Positions 33,760-45,962 of a stretch of 64,000 bases of DNA are shown here, one piece after another. Origin of the DNA: Diogma glabrata (lineage: Eukaryota; Arthropoda; Insecta; Diptera; Cylindrotomidae); the NCBI GenBank assembly GCA_963693315.1, contig OY856187.1, positions 43,242,825 through 43,306,824 of the forward strand, in the 5' to 3' direction. The notes under the pieces are model-generated. The model was not told the origin of the DNA and made no database searches. It saw only the letters and a program-made list of their open reading frames with translations. Each line of letters begins with the position of its first letter. Position 1 is the stretch's first letter. The translations under genes and the position numbers were made by a program.

Positions 33760-35225
33760 CGTGAAAAAAAATTCTTACTTATCCCAAATGTTGTTTTTTC
33801 TTTTGTTTTGGACAATCCTCTATCTAAATAGCGAATAAAAATTTTGGTGTACGTCTGTATGTGCGTGGGTGGGTGTGTGGGTGACCTTTCTGCATAAGAT
33901 CTTGATGAAAATTTGGCAAATGATACAAGTTTACTTGAAAATCGAAGATCTGGATTCATTTCAAATTTAGACAAAATGGCGGGGTGTCTCCCGAACACCT
34001 CCAAGTTTAAATATTGAATAACTTCTAATCCCGTTTTATGATCTTATTGAAACTTAGTATATAAGGTTTTAGTACAGTTTCCAATATTTTTGCATACCAA
34101 CTTTCGGTTTGTCACTTCCAGTTAAAAAGTTTTTTTTTCAAGGCTTTATCCCTACTGTAGCCTACAGCTTTATCCCTACTGTAGCATGAAACGTTGGTAA
34201 AAGCTTTCAAGTAACATGAGAAAATTTTTATCAGCTTTTGGAGAACATTGGATAAAGGGTTGGGGGGTCCACCATACAACAGGTGGTTTTTACGAAATGT
34301 TTTTTATGTTTGTTGGGAGCATGAAACATTCGTTCGTGAATGAATTTTGATGACACTTTGCAAAAAGATACAAATATGTATGGCAAGGAACTGATTAGTT
34401 TATGAGCGATAGTGACCTTAATGGTGTGGGGTCCCCGGAGCACCTGTTTTTTTTTAACGCTCAATAACATCTGTGCCTGATAATCGAATTGAATGAAACT
34501 TGTTACATCAGCATATAGTATAGTTCACAACAGTTCTGCATCCCAACTTCCGGTTTTTCACTTCCGGTCAAACAAAATTTTTTTGTAATTTTTTGCACTT
34601 TTTTTAGTGTCTTTATGCACACTACAGCCTACAATAATGAAGTGATTATGATGAGACTTATGGAAAAGGTTCCAATTAGTGTGAGAAGATAATTATCATC
34701 TTTTGGGACACATTGATCAAAGTGGCGGGGGGTCTACCAAACAAATGCTGACTTTTCACACTTTGTTTTTAAAGTTTGTTGGGAGCATACAGACTTCCAC
34801 TCATTAATTTATTTTAATGACAATTAGAAAAAAAACTGGAGACCTAAATGACAAAGAACTGATTAGTTTTTGGAACAACAATATTAAAGTAAGTGGGTGG
34901 GGGCCTCCCGAACACCTGTTTACTGTGTCACAATATTTTCAATGTTTGTTAGGAGCACCCAGCATTCGTTAATGAATTTTGATGACACTTTGGAAAAACA
35001 TGCAAATATGTATGGCAAGGAGCTGATTAGTTTTTGAGCGACAGTGAACAAAGTGGTGGGGGCTGTCCCAAACACCTTTTTTGTTTGAAAGCTCAATAAC
35101 ATCTGTACCTGATAATCGAATTAGATGAAACTTGATACATAACCATTTAGTACAGTTCACAACAGTTCTGCATCCTAACTTCCTGTTTGCCACTTCCGGT
35201 TAAAATTTTTTTTTACTTTTCTCGT
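33760..35225. repeat. Degenerate tandem repeat block
   Basis: At least three diverged direct units. Each has a segment like TGTTGGGAGCA ... GAATTTTGATGACACTTTG ... AAGGAACTGATTAGTTT, then GGTGGGGG...CCGAACACC. Next comes GCTCAATAACATCTGTRCCTGATAATCGAATT and a closing ACTTCCGGTT(A/C)AA motif (near 34120, 34565, 35200). Units are ~450-640 bp. The - strand frames within them are similar to one another but carry stops and no known motif, so I treat it as non-coding. Confidence 0.7.
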
Positions 35226-35839
35226 ACAACAGAATTTATGTTTGATGGGATACTACTGCTTTCTTTAATATTTTTATAATTAGAACTACGCGAAATCTAT
35301 AACATTGGTTAGCTTTTAATTAAAGTATTTGATGGATATTAGCTCATTATATATCCAGAACACTATGTTTCCAGAGCTGTGGTGAAGTCAGCCTATGCAT
35401 CATCGTCGCAATATTTTGTTTCTCAAATGGCAACACTGAATTGTCTTGCCATTTTAAACCTGCGACGGTAAAGTTTAAATTATGAAAGTGATTTTAAAAT
35501 AATTTTTGTGAATAAAGTTTTAAGTGTCATTGAGAAGAAATATTTTTTGTATTATTTTGAACGTTGTGAACCGGAAATTTCTACAATAAACTGTTGGAGT
35601 TTCGAAACTGTTGAAAGAATATTCTAGTAAGGAATATTGTTCGCTGTATTGTTTTTCTGTTGTTGTGGAATAATTAAGGAGTTGAATACTTAATAAAACC
35701 TGCTGTTTGTGATTACTATTTAGTTATCGAAATCGGAAGAGATTTGGGAATTGCGCTTATTGAGTTGTGATCAAGGCCAATTCAAAGTAAGGTTGGAAGA
35801 ACGTAACAGTATATTAAATTAGTATAACAAAAGAAACAA
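35226..35839. other. Non-coding spacer
   Basis: No gene recognised. Confidence 0.45.
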
Positions 35840-36205
35840 AAAACATTTGTATTTGTTTAAATTCTATAAAAAATAGAAATTTTTATCAAAGCAATCTTTC
35901 AAATAAAAATTTCATAATCCACTTAAAATATTTGTTATTTTTTGTTATCATAGTTATACGATGTGCTTAAAAAAAATAACAAATACTTTCGTCAAAGGTT
36001 ATTGACATATTTTTGTTTGAAAGTTTATAAAAATTTTAATATTGATTTAGATTAAACAATTTTTTTTAAATATGTTGCTTGCGGCAAATAAAAAAATAGC
36101 ATATATGATGTATGGACGTGGAAACCATTTTGTACTTAATGAGGGCAAACTCCACATACGTCCAAAAACTTTAGCTTTAAGACATTGCATCATACTGTTT
36201 TTTAG
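35840..36205 (+). repeat. Dispersed hairpin-ended repeat, copy 3 (5'-truncated)
   Basis: Shares ATCAAAGCAA, the ATTTTGTTTGAAAGTTT-type middle, GCTTGCGGCAAATAAAAAA and the terminal hairpin (GATGTATGGACGTGG ... CATACGTCCAAAAACTTTAGC ... GCATCAT). The first ~120 bp of the family are missing. Confidence 0.65.
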
Positions 36206-38960
36206 TGTATTTTTTCTGTAATACGCTTTAGGGCTAACAATTGTAATATTTGCGCATTGTTCTTTTATTTGAAAAAATAGCCCACTTTCCATCCGATTTT
36301 TGAATCGTAAAATTGCATTTTACGGTAAACTCGTAAAAACAATTTTTTCGGATAAAAAAATGTTACTTCGGTTTTTGGATCTCATATTTTACAAAACAAA
36401 TAAATTAACGTTTGCTACGTTTTGTAAAAATCTATCAAGGATTCTGAAAGTTATACTGAATAAAAGTTGAAAAAAAAACGAAAAATTCACGTTTTTTATT
36501 CAACGCCATAAATTTTGAACAAATAATATTTTTTTAATTTATTGGAACCTACCTATTCAATTTTCTTTCTTTTAAGCAGTTTGCACCAAGTTATTCATGT
36601 TTTACCCAAAGAAGTCAAAACTCAAAATTTGGGAAAATAATTTATAAAATAATTTAAATTCTACAACATAATTGATTGATATATGATTTGTTATACAGAT
36701 TTTCCAATAAAAACTACACGTTATTTTGATTTTTTCTATACTAACAAAATTTTCTATGAGAAGGTAACTGTACGGAGTAGGTAATAGGTAATTGTCGTTA
36801 CGGTCCTGAAATCGAAATTTGGAACAACAGGAAGCATTTGATAGATCTATTTTATAACTAAAAAACCTGTTTAAATCTTAAAATATATTAAAATTTATAT
36901 TGATTTATTTTTTCAAACTAAACACAAAATCTCCCGTCAAATAATTTCTCCAACCACATGATTTAAAATACTAATTAATTTAAAGTACAAACTTTACCGT
37001 TTACAAAACTCGTCTGTATATTTAGAAAAAGTGTGAAGACGCAATTAAAACTTTTAATCGAACATTAAGCCGTTTCGCTCCCACTGACGAAACATGGTTG
37101 CACACAACGTTGATTCATTGGAAAAAACAAGAGGTAACCTTTTTGTATCGCTCTTGATAATGGCGTAAGCCGAAATGCATTGAGCAATAATAGAAAACAA
37201 AAATATTTGCGTAATAACAAGTGTTATCAGTTTTTAATTTATATTAAAATTTTTCGCCAAGTACCGACAGTCGACACAATTGAATTTTTTTTTAATACAA
37301 GAGGTTTTTTTGAGCTTTCTATTAAGTTAGATCCAGTTTTTGACATGCCATAATGATGCGAAAAATTAAAATATATGTTAAGTTCTCATTGTAAATGCCG
37401 AAGATTATTGTTTCAGCTAGATTGACAATAATTTTTAATTCTATTGAAATTAATTCTCTGTTACCAATTGTTTTAAAATTAAAATCAATAAAATATTATG
37501 TTTATACGACCATAAACATAATACTAAATTTTCATTTAACTTTGTTTAAATTAAATAACATTATGTTTATGTGGTTATCCAAAACACAAAATTAATTTCA
37601 GTTGTCTCAGTAAAAACAATTATTAGAATCAATTTAATTTTAAAATTTTATCATTTATTGTGGTTTAATTAATTCTTTTAATGGCAACACTCATTTTATG
37701 GTTTATGTTGAACATTTTCAAAATATTTTTTGAATTTAATTTTGTAATCATAATATGTATAAACAAAATTGTTTGAGATTTGAGTTGGTGCAAATCATCT
37801 GAATTAAGGTAGAAACTTCTACTAGATGTATAGACTATTCTGTTTGTGTTCAAAAAGATGTTCTATTATTACTTTGCTGTTTACCACCATTGACTAATGT
37901 TGTATTTATTTCAGTATTGTCATGTTTTTCAACCTGTCTTTGAATTGGCCTTACTCAAAATTCGATAAATGCAATTCTTAATCACTTTCTGGATTCGATT
38001 AATGATTAGTAAGCAAAACACCAGGTTTTATTCAGTATGCAACACCTAAATTGTTTCACAGCGACAGGAAAACAATACCAAAAGCAATATTCCTAACTAA
38101 AATATTCTTTCAACAGCTTCAGAAACTCCAACGGTTGAATGTAGAAATTTCCAGTATGAAACCAAGGTCGAAAATAATACACAAAATATTTCTGCTTAAT
38201 AACTTTTAAAACTTTATTCACAAAAACTGATTTAAAAAAAACTTCTATTAACACGATTTTATATGCACGGTATAGCGTTTTATTTACGTTTTATAGCGTT
38301 TTATAATGCCGTACAATCATGAAAAATAGATCAACCGATCGTTATTCTAAACATCTTTAATCCGGAATGTTGCAAAAACAAAATAACAAATAATGTTTAT
38401 TTGTCACCTAGCTGTAAAAAAAGATAATAGAAAACAAATCAAAAAAAAATATTTTTGATCAAGTTCCAAGAAAAATAACAACAATTATATGCGTGATGAT
38501 GGCATTGATGATGGCGATGTTTACAAAACCCATTTTCATAACCCGAGTAATTGACTCCATATGCAAAAAACAATGAACATTGCCATATGCAAAAAAATGG
38601 TTGGCGTTTTTGATTAAATTTTTAAACAAATTTCGGTTCAAGTTTTTTGTTATAAACCAGGAAATAGATTTAAGATTTTTTAAACACAATTTATAAAAGT
38701 CATTATTTTGCAACCTAAACTAAAAGTAGATAGTAATACATAGACTTTTTTGTAACACATGCATAACTTATATTCAATTTTGTACTAGAATAGAATAAAA
38801 TAAAAACCTCGTTTTCCGCACATATTACCACAAAATATTTTGTATGCCTGGCACGCACGCCACCTGTATGTGAGATTTGTAGTTAAATCTATCCTATATA
38901 TAATATTTTTATTGCACTAAAATATCAAAATAATAATTTAAATAACTTACCATATAGTTG
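36206..38960. other. Gene-free stretch
   Basis: Mostly AT-rich unique DNA with motif-free short frames. The only landmark is a Penelope-type 3' phrase at 37150-37190 (listed separately). Confidence 0.45.
37150..37190 (+). other. Penelope-type 3' end phrase
   Basis: GCTCTTGATAATGGCGTAA-GCCGAAATGCATTGAGCA closely matches the phrase at 31185-31225 (other strand). Likely the stub of a severely truncated retroelement. Confidence 0.5.
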
Positions 38961-39838
38961 ACACAAAGTATTGTCTAGAAATTTAATGCATAAAATCCCA
39001 TATAATGTAAAAACATTTCCATAATATGGAGTCTAATGACAGTGGAAAAATTCAACTTAAGTAAAATAAATAAGTGATGAAGAAGTTTCAACTTTGAAAT
39101 TGTCATCGCCTCAACGGCGTAATCAATAGCGTGTCTGCCCAAGGATTCGAGCCGGGCACTGACGAGGGTAGGTTCGAATCCGATCCGAAACACGAAAAAT
39201 GTGAATTGAAGTTTTTTTCTGAAAAACTTCTAACCATACCTTTGAATTGAAAAAATTCCAATTACTTCTGTACTTACTTGAGTTTAATTGATCTCAAAAG
39301 TCTAAAATAAATTTAAAATTCCCTTAATGTAGTCTAATGTTAATACATATAGAACTACAAATTGACCAAGTGTCAGCCATTGATTTCACATTGATTGGAA
39401 ACAATCAATAATGACTATGTAAACGTGACTTAGGATGTTAATTAGAATAGAAAGGTTCCCCATTCTATGAATTCACACAAAATATTGTCTAGAAATTTAA
39501 TGCATAAAATCCCATATAATGTAAAAACATTTCCATAATATGGAGTCTAATGACTGTGGAAAAATTCAACTTAAGTAAAAAAATAATTAAGTGATGTGAT
39601 GAAGAAGTTTCAACTTTGAAATTGTCATCGCCTCAACGGCGTAATCGATAGCGTGTCTGCCCAAGGATTCGAGCTGGGCACTGACGAGGGTTCGAATCCG
39701 ATCCGAAACACGAAAAATGGGGATTGGAGTTTTTTTCTGAAAAACTTCAAACCATACCTTTGAATTGAAAAAATTCCAATTACTTCTTTACTTACTTGAG
39801 TTTGATTGATCTCAAAAATCTAAAATAAATTTACCATG
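38961..39838 (+). repeat. Tandem dimer of the tRNA-like repeat
   Basis: Two ~350-bp near-identical tracts (38961-39320 and about 39474-39838). Each reads: ATTGTCTAGAAATTTAATG, ATATAATGTAAAAACATTTCC, CAACTTTGAAATTGTCATCGCCTCAACGGCGTAAT, GTGTCTGCCCAAGGATTCGAGC, then GGTTCGAATCC (perfect pol III B-box consensus, 39171-39181 and 39689-39699), CCGAAACACGAAAAA, and a tail ending CTTACTTGAGTTT. The tRNA-like region is internal rather than at the 5' end. B-boxes are 518 bp apart. Confidence 0.85.
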
Positions 39839-42534
39839 TAGTAAAAATAACTTAAACACATTGCACATTGAAATTGCAAGAAAAAACAATTTATTTGGGT
39901 TTTCAAAGCTTACAATTTTGACAGCTCTTATTGAATTCCTATATTTTTTTTATAAAATCGGTAGTTGGATTCTTATGTTTATTTTTTACCGGTAGTTGGA
40001 TTCTTATAATTTACAACTATTACAACGAAGATGGCGCACTTTAATTATTTAAATATCTCAAATTTGTTTATAACTTTGTTAAATAAATGATTAAATTAAC
40101 AATTAAATAAATATTTATAAATTTTATACATTTGTTACAAAAAATAGTGTGTATTACTAGTGCGAATGCGTGTTCCAAACGCGAGTTATTGCAAACTAAC
40201 TCTTGTTTGGAAAACTCATTCGCACAAGTAATCTCTTATTTCACGTTAAATAAACGTTACTTTTCTTTAATCAACCGAATAAAACTCTCTAACTCATTCG
40301 TAAAATACCTCTAAGGAGAAATTAAGTTCATGTTTTATAAAGTGATCAATTTCTTTGAAGCAAGTTTTAAAAATCACTTTAATGTATTCGATTATACATG
40401 AAAGAATACCTCACCTACATAGTAACACTTCATATACATGGTAATTTGATTAAATAAATAAAATCTGTGTTAATTATAAAATTTAATTTATCACAAATTA
40501 AATTTTTATGAGCTTGTAGCAAGTGTTGTGTATTATAATTATTCAAACCATACTGAAAAGTTTTGAAAATAGAATAATTTAGAAGAAAATGGAAATATTT
40601 CAATTTAATTTTAAACATTTTTCTTACCTCAATTTTTTGTTTTATGAAACTTATAAAAATGAGTTATTACATTGAATTTCTAAGAATTTTATTGCTTAAG
40701 ATGAGAAAGAAGGTTCGTTTCTAATGTCTAATATATGTAAATGTTTAACCAGAGATATGTATTCCATGAATTATATTTTAATAGAAATTCATTGCGATAC
40801 GACTTATTAAAGGGGTTGAAGATTTTGTGTTTTTAGTATTTTATATTAAATTCCAAATTTAACTAAAATATTGAACATTTCTTAATCTATGGATAAAACA
40901 TTTTTGGATCCAGCTTGGATGCGTATTAGTAAAACAAAAGGAAAACCTTTTGAATCCACAGTATTTATGATTTATTTCATTAATGATTAACAGTTCCAAC
41001 TAATAACATGATGTGTATTATTGGAACAAGTTACCAGTTTTTTTTCAGTAATTTTAAGGTTCATTTTTAATTTAAGGTACACTTTTCATCCTCTATTTTA
41101 TTTTTTACTAATAAGCTTCGTTGTGTTCTCCTTTCACGAAGCTGTAGCATATAGACAAAATGAAAATAAAAGTGACTAAATTATTTAATGACGCAACTCA
41201 ATGTGTTTAGTATAAAAAATCGACATCTAAATATCTAATTTTGAATATACTCAGATATTTTGCATAAAATCAGAATGACTGCAACTAAAAAAATTTACTG
41301 AGCTAGAGCAGCTTTAAACCTACTTAGAAATAAGATCGCCAATAATCCTGAACTGGTTTTTACTATTAATACTTTCATTCCATTTTAATATAATACTTTT
41401 GTGTAATAATAACATTTTGCGAATAATTTTAACATCCGAGTATGTACTATAAAATAATCAATTTAGTATTATATTTTAGTACCAATCTCACAAGGAGATG
41501 GCGTGCTCAATTTATAAATTAAATATATTTTCAACTCAAAAAGTATTTTTTATAATTAGTTTGATGTGTGATATTTAATTTTCGCGTGCAACAAATATGT
41601 TTGAATGCGTCAAAACTGCTATTTCGGAAACGGAAAAACAAATTTTAGGTCTATGAGTAACATATGTAGTTTTCGGTTAGCTATCTAATAATTTATTTGT
41701 TTATAAAATTTCAAAGTTTCAAAATATCTAAACCCAATTATTTCTCTCTCAAGTCCCACAAACCTAGAAACGTGATAGCAAAAATTTGTTGACTTCTCTT
41801 TATTTTGTAATATCTGTTCTTAGTAGTCATCTTATATTCTTTTCAATATAAAATTGTTTTTATTTGTCTATCTTTTGTATTTTTTTATGAGATATTTGGG
41901 TTTTTTTTATTGTTATCATTATTAAAATAGACATCATTAATCTCTCGCATAACTTTCAACGATATTGATGACACGTGACATTTTGAAAATCGGAAGGAAA
42001 ATTGAATTAATTAAATTTGTTTGGAAAATTATACAGGAATCATGAAAGACATATTTGGTGTTTTGAGGTAATAAATTTGTCGAACCTTTTTTGAATTGTT
42101 GTGTATCAACAAAAAAACTGTTTACGATTAAGACAAATGGAAATAATAATATATTTTACAACAAGAGATGAGTAAGTTGCAAGAAAAACGATGGACGAAG
42201 TCGTGACAGTTACATTTACGATAAACTGAAAACTAAAATCAAAAGGCGAAATTGTCGATTTCTGGGTAAATAACCTTTTTAGACTACGTGTCCAAAATAA
42301 AGCAGTAATGTTCGGAATTGAGCTCGTTTTCAAAATGCTAAGCAATATGAGTCGAATTTTGAAGCATTTGAAACAGCAGTTCATTTTTGTTCAATCATTT
42401 GTGTTCCAAAATTTTAGATCGGATATTGGCGGCACCCTATATCCAACCGTACAATCATCATTTATTATTATTTTTAACGAAAAAATGGATCCATGTTTAA
42501 ATATGAAGTAAATTTTTAAGGAGATTTTTGTGAG
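39839..42534. other. Gene-free stretch
   Basis: AT-rich DNA with short motif-free frames. A direct duplication of GGTAGTTGGATTCTTAT occurs near 39959 and 39990. A loose inverted pair TGTGTATTACTAGTGCGAATG ... CATTCGCACAAGTAATCTC lies at 40149-40234. No gene. Confidence 0.45.
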
Positions 42535-43195
42535 CAATCAAACTCAAGGAAGTAAGAAAATATTTTTAATTTTTTCAATTCGAAGGTATGGTTGGAAAGT
42601 TTTCACAAAAAAACTGCATTTCTCTTTTACGTGTTTCGGATAGAATTGAGCTTTTTTCATCGAATCCAGTAGCAGACATGCTATCAATTACGCCACCAAG
42701 GCGATGACTATTTCGAAGTTATTGCTTATTTACTTAAGTTAAATTTTTCTACTATCATTAAAATCCTTGTTATGGAAATGTTTTTACATTATATGGGGTA
42801 TAATTTAATGCAAAATTATATTTATAATTTTGCATTAAATTTCTAGACATTACTTGTGTGTCAATTCATAGGATCGAAATATTTTTTTAGTCAACATCCT
42901 AAGTGACAACTTTATGGTCGTAATTTGATTATTTACAATCAATGTAAAATGTGAAATCAACTCAAGCAAGTAAGAAACTAATTTTATGTGTTTCGAATGG
43001 ATTCAAACCTTCATCATCAGTGCTATATTCGAATTCATTCGTTATTCACACTTATCAATTACGCCACCGCGGCGATAACTTTTACGGGGTTGAAACTTCA
43101 TCATTACCTATTTATTTACTTAGTTCAATTTCTTTACTGACTTCTAGATTTCTTATTATGCAAATGTTTTACATTATATGGTAATTTTTAAATAT
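42535..43195 (-). repeat. tRNA-like repeat, two tandem copies on the - strand
   Basis: Reverse-complement copies at ~42535-42865 and ~42945-43195, with the A-box region (GCCTTGGTGGCGTAATTGATAGC and GCCGCGGTGGCGTAATTGATAAG) near 42700 and 43065. The B-box halves are eroded. Flanking blocks CTTAAGTAAATAAG and CATTATATGG match the 38961-39838 dimer. Confidence 0.75.
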
Positions 43196-43214
43196 TTGTT
43201 AATTTTCTATTTAT

Positions 43215-43400
43215 ATTTGACCTAGTTGTAAATATCAGTACCAGAAGGAGATGAAACGTTCTTTGGTATAATCATGAGCTACATCTACGTGATACTGTTA
43301 AATGAAGAAGACATGAATGGGAAGATTTTATGCATTCACAGAACGACCAATATAGGACGGGATGAATGGAGTAGACCCAGAGATTAAAATCGTCCTAAAA
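43215..43400 (+). repeat. Short dispersed repeat, copy 1
   Basis: Shares TACCA-A-AGGAGATGAAACGTT, ATGAG-TA-ATCTA-GTGAT and TTTTATGCATTCA-AGAACG with 53010-53125 in the same order. Non-coding; identity unknown. Confidence 0.55.
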
Positions 43401-45013
43401 GTACAGAAATGAATGTAAATAGGGAGAGTATCGAACCCAAACCAGGAGAAAAATAGCTCAGGTTTCATTGACTAAAAATGTTCTAACGAATAGAATTTCC
43501 GAAGGTTGTGGGAGTTGGATTACTTGAGCGTAATATTTAGTTGTCCTGACCACGTTGAGAACCCGTTTACTTGGTGTAATAATAATGGTGGGATTAGATA
43601 GATGGTAGACTATTAGTGTCAACAAGGTTCATCTTATAACACTCCACGATTACGAACCCTCTTGCAGCAGTCAAGAACTTTCACCCAACTAAGGTACGCT
43701 GTATCGTGTAAGCCCCGTTAGAAGTATGTCTGAATGACAAGAATTGTCTGTTCGTCAGGACTTAAAAAAATGTTTTTTTTCACCCAAGGAACAAAATTCA
43801 CATATCAAACTGTAATTTAACTATAAACAAAAATTACAAATTAACTACAATCAAAATTTAAAATATATATAAAAAAAATTTATAATACAAAAACCAAAAC
43901 AAATAAATATTCAAAAACAAAAAATCTGATTAAAAAAATTCACAAAAACGACAGGTTGAGAAAGAATTCGTCAGCTGAATTTCTTTATTGATTCACGTCC
44001 TGTGAAATACAAAGCTTTAGGGGGCAATCATCGCCTTGCTTAAACCATCTATTTTTTGGCAGCACATTGGGAAAAATCAGAAATAAAAAACTGCAACAAA
44101 AATATTCAAAAAAAGACACTACAAAAGGAACAAGATGAATTTAAAGGATGAAATTAAATGTTTCAAGAACAATCACATTTTCAACAACAAAATAAAAATA
44201 ATGTTTTTCAAAAAAAATTTAGGGACGTAAAAGAAAACAAACTTCCAAAAAAACAATAAATCGAGTTAGACCTGGTAATTGGAAGTCGAGTCGATCAAGC
44301 TGTCGAATTCCAAATCAAAAAATTAAAAGACTTCAAAACAAAATTTCAAAATAATTCAAAATAAAAAACCAAATTTCAAAAACACAATTATTGAAACGTA
44401 CAAAATCAGACAAAAATTCTCAAAAATTATTGGAATGTTATTCTAAATTTCTAAAAAGCACAAAAATTCTCAATTTTTAAAACCTTATCCAAAACTTCTA
44501 AAAATTCCACAAAACACAATAATTTTAAAAACAATATAAAAATTAATTCAGTAAATTATTTGTGATATAAGATCACCCCGATGGAAAATATCCAATCAAG
44601 AATAATATAAGAACTGAATCTAAAAAATTATGGTGCAAATTATGAAACTTTTTGCAATCCATACAATTTTCGACCGATCTAGTTTCGAACCAATGAGAAA
44701 ATTTTTAAACTTTAAAAAAGTTTATCATTCTCACCAGGCTAGCCGACTAAACTACCAAGAAATGTCAACGCTAAATATAAACCAAATATTAGGTTACAAC
44801 TCTAGCGAATGGGATCACCAGAGAAATTAATTGACTAGACCTGAATCTATTAAATATATGTTTATGTAAATTTTTGGTTTTGTATACCTCGCACAAAAAA
44901 AAATTTACATTTTTTAAAAAAGTCGAAAACACTGCTTTTAAAAATTACAAAAAATACTATTTTGCGCAACAAAAAAGCCACCTTACATATGACACCCCAC
45001 ATGACATGATCAA
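43401..45013. other. A-rich non-coding stretch
   Basis: From about 43790 to 44560 the + strand is strongly A-rich with CAAAA/AAATT runs. No gene or clean repeat was seen. Confidence 0.45.
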
Positions 45014-45528
45014 AATAGTACATTATGATGCTAGGACGTAAAGCTAAAGATTTTGAACGGATATGGAGTTTGCGCTAGCCGAGATTTGCGAGGCGCTAGC
45101 CGAGATTTGCACCCACATTAAGTCCAAAATAGCTTACGTCCGAGCATCATATACTATTTTTTATTCGCCGCAAGCAAAATATTTTAAGAAAATTTGCTTA
45201 TTCTAAATTAAAATTATAAATTTTCATAAATTTTAAAATTAAAATACGTGGAACAAGTAACCTTTGACAAAATATTTATTATTTTTTCCAAATTATTGTA
45301 TAGCTATGACAACAAATGATAACAACTATTTTAATTGGATAATGAAATTTTGAATTTAAGAGTTGCTTTGATAAAAAATTTTATTTTTCATAGAATTAAA
45401 ATAAATACAAATGATTTTTACTTTTTTGGGCGTAGCTATGACAACAAAATAAATAGTTGAAAAGTGATACTTTAAAGCCGCAAATCACAATAATAAAATA
45501 ACTCTGTAATATGTAGGCGAATAAAAAT
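45014..45528 (-). repeat. Dispersed hairpin-ended repeat, copy 4
   Basis: Full-length reverse-complement copy of the family. It starts AATAGTACATTATGATGC (hairpin end) and finishes TGTAGGCGAATAAAAA. The hairpin loop has a direct duplication of GGCGCTAGCCGAGATTTGC-type sequence, which accounts for its ~20 bp of extra length over copies 1 and 5. Confidence 0.8.
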
Positions 45529-45959
45529 AATTTTTTTTCAAAATTTCTACCTTAAACATTTAAAAACATTATAGTTTCGATTTAGCAAAATCCCTACACC
45601 CATGAATTTTTTTTTCTTTTGTAATGCTCGGAGTTAAGGGGGGACAAAAACAATTTTGTTTTACTATCTCCTTATCTATGTCCATAAAGTATAGATAAAA
45701 ACAAATATTTGAAATTTTTTTGTTATCATCAGGTGTGGGAAAACACATTTAATAACTGTAGAATTTCAAGTTGATAGGACTTATAGTTTGTGAGTAAATC
45801 GACTATGTAGAAATTCGGACGGACACCAAAGTCTCACCAATTTTACTTTTTTTCATATTTTTTCACCAATTTTACGTTTTTACTTTTTCAAAGTACGGAA
45901 CCCTTAAAACTGAAAACAAAATATTTCCACTTAGCCCAATTCTATTTCATTCCTGCTAC
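45529..45959. other. Non-coding spacer
   Basis: Contains phrases such as CTTATCTATGTCCATAAAG and GAATTTCAAGTTGATAGGACTTATAG that look like part of an old dispersed repeat, but no second copy is in the window. Confidence 0.4.
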
Positions 45960-45962
45960 TTA

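Noticed and set aside
33756..35193. - strand frames of 60-82 codons in the tandem block
   Set aside because: Similar to each other only because the DNA is repeated; no known motif, and stops differ between units.
39100..39200. A functional tRNA gene
   Set aside because: The B-box is perfect but no cloverleaf with anticodon stem or acceptor pairing can be drawn, and the segment recurs as a dispersed repeat.
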